From NCBI GenBank assembly GCA_934370915.1, contig CAKRNI010000147.1:1-6301 (forward strand): a stretch of 6,301 nt of DNA, in the 5' to 3' direction. This document shows, piece after piece, positions 5,493 through 6,301 of the stretch. Origin of the DNA: an uncultured Lachnospiraceae bacterium. GTDB lineage: Bacteria; Bacillota; Clostridia; Lachnospirales; Lachnospiraceae. How positions within the stretch are numbered: the first letter of the stretch is position 1; each line of letters starts with the position of its first letter. The position numbers and the translations under genes were made by a program. Below the pieces are notes generated by a model. It had not been told where the DNA came from. It did not search any database and saw nothing but the letters and a program-made list of their open reading frames with translations.

Positions 5493-6301
5493 ATGCCGGT
5501 AGTAGAGGAGACGTATGATATTGTAGTTGTCGGTGCGGGCCATGCGGGATGTGAGGCGGCCCTTGCGGCAGCGAGACTTGGGTTTGAGACGATCATGTTT
5601 ACGGTCAGCGTGGACAGCATTGCCCTGATGCCATGCAACCCGAATGTCGGGGGAAGTTCCAAGGGACACCTGGTCCGTGAGCTTGATGCCCTCGGCGGTG
5701 AGATGGGAAAAAATATTGATAAGACATTCATACAGTCAAAGATGTTGAATGAATCCAAAGGACCGGCGGTCCATTCCCTGCGCGCACAGGCGGATAAGCA
5801 GGAGTATACAAGATCTATGCGCCGTGTACTGGAGAATACGGATCATCTCACGATCCGTCAGGCGGAAGTTGCAGAGATTCTCACAGAGGAGATTCCGGGA
5901 GAATACGGAACTTTTCAGGAGGAACATGAGGGGCAGCAGGAGAGTGGTTATCCGGTGAAGAAACGGATCGTGGGCGTAAAAACTTACTCCGGCGCTGTCT
6001 ATAAGTGCCGTGCGGTGGTTCTTGCAACGGGCGTATATCTTCGTGCGAGATGTATCTACGGTGATGTGAGTAACCCAACGGGACCGAATGGGCTGCAGGC
6101 GGCAAACCATCTCACAGATTCCTTAAAGGCAAACGGAATCGAGATGTACCGCTTTAAGACAGGTACACCGGCGAGAGCAGATAAGAGAAGCATCGATTTT
6201 TCAAAGATGGAAGAACAGTTTGGAGATAAGAGAGTTGTTCCGTTCTCCTTCTCAACGGATCCGGAGTCGGTACAGAAGGAACAGATCTCCTGCTGGCTGA
6301 C
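5493..6301 (+). CDS. mnmG: tRNA uridine-5-carboxymethylaminomethyl modification enzyme MnmG (3' end missing)
   Basis: MnmG (GidA) is the FAD-dependent partner of MnmE in U34 modification. The frame is open to the window end, giving 269 complete residues of a protein normally about 620-630 long. The Rossmann FAD site [10 protein letters not shown] (14-23) follows [15 protein letters not shown] (46-54), [19 protein letters not shown] (56-74) and [15 protein letters not shown] (88-102) are the conserved family blocks, followed by LATGVYLRA (177-185) and, further on, RFKTGTPAR. Between about 131 and 157 there is a hydrophilic, Glu/Gln-rich insertion that family members such as the Bacillus enzyme lack. 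AGAGGA (5481-5486) lies six bases before the ATG. It follows mnmE on the same strand across a structured 106-base spacer, and no separate promoter is convincing, so co-transcription with mnmE is likely. Confidence 0.97.
   Translation, partial: MPVVEETYDIVVVGAGHAGCEAALAAARLGFETIMFTVSVDSIALMPCNPNVGGSSKGHLVRELDALGGEMGKNIDKTFIQSKMLNESKGPAVHSLRAQADKQEYTRSMRRVLENTDHLTIRQAEVAEILTEEIPGEYGTFQEEHEGQQESGYPVKKRIVGVKTYSGAVYKCRAVVLATGVYLRARCIYGDVSNPTGPNGLQAANHLTDSLKANGIEMYRFKTGTPARADKRSIDFSKMEEQFGDKRVVPFSFSTDPESVQKEQISCWL

Noticed and set aside
5207..5758. Minus-strand open frame of 183 codons across the mnmE-mnmG junction
   Set aside because: It is antisense to conserved mnmE and mnmG coding sequence, with a composition expected for the complement of those genes.

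Overview
The window is about 6.3 kb of mid-GC chromosomal DNA from a Gram-positive Clostridia. The protein sequences look most like Lachnospiraceae, for example the MnmE start MEYTDTIAAIATAMGNSGIG and the long YidC without a lipobox. That placement rests on remembered family sequences, not on a search. Every recognisable gene is on the + strand.

Layout: (1) 1-546 is the 3' part of an ECF-transporter S component, closed by a strong intrinsic terminator at 717-747. (2) 547-979 is a gene-poor spacer holding an AT-rich inverted repeat, that terminator, and a near-consensus promoter (871-899) for the next cluster. (3) 980-3778 is the conserved cluster rpmH (ribosomal protein L34), rnpA (RNase P protein), yidD, yidC (membrane insertase) and jag/khpB (KH-R3H RNA-binding protein). 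A terminator-like hairpin separates rpmH from rnpA. (4) 3779-4009 is a 231-nt spacer with two hairpins and a candidate promoter. (5) 4010-6301 holds mnmE and the 5' part of mnmG, whose products together modify the wobble uridine of certain tRNAs.

The cluster joins translation (L34), tRNA 5' maturation (RnpA), membrane protein insertion (YidD, YidC), RNA binding linked to cell-envelope control (Jag) and tRNA wobble modification (MnmE-MnmG). It is the classic origin-proximal gene order of Firmicutes. What differs from the textbook layout is that an ECF S-component gene, not a divergent dnaA, lies directly upstream of rpmH, and that no cluster of DnaA boxes is visible.

I found no defence system, mobile element, CRISPR array, tRNA or rRNA, and no clear sign of an undescribed system. 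The observations worth checking are regulatory (the rpmH-rnpA attenuator, an internal mnmE promoter overlapping a hairpin, a structured mnmE-mnmG spacer) and small lineage variations in YidC, RnpA and MnmG.
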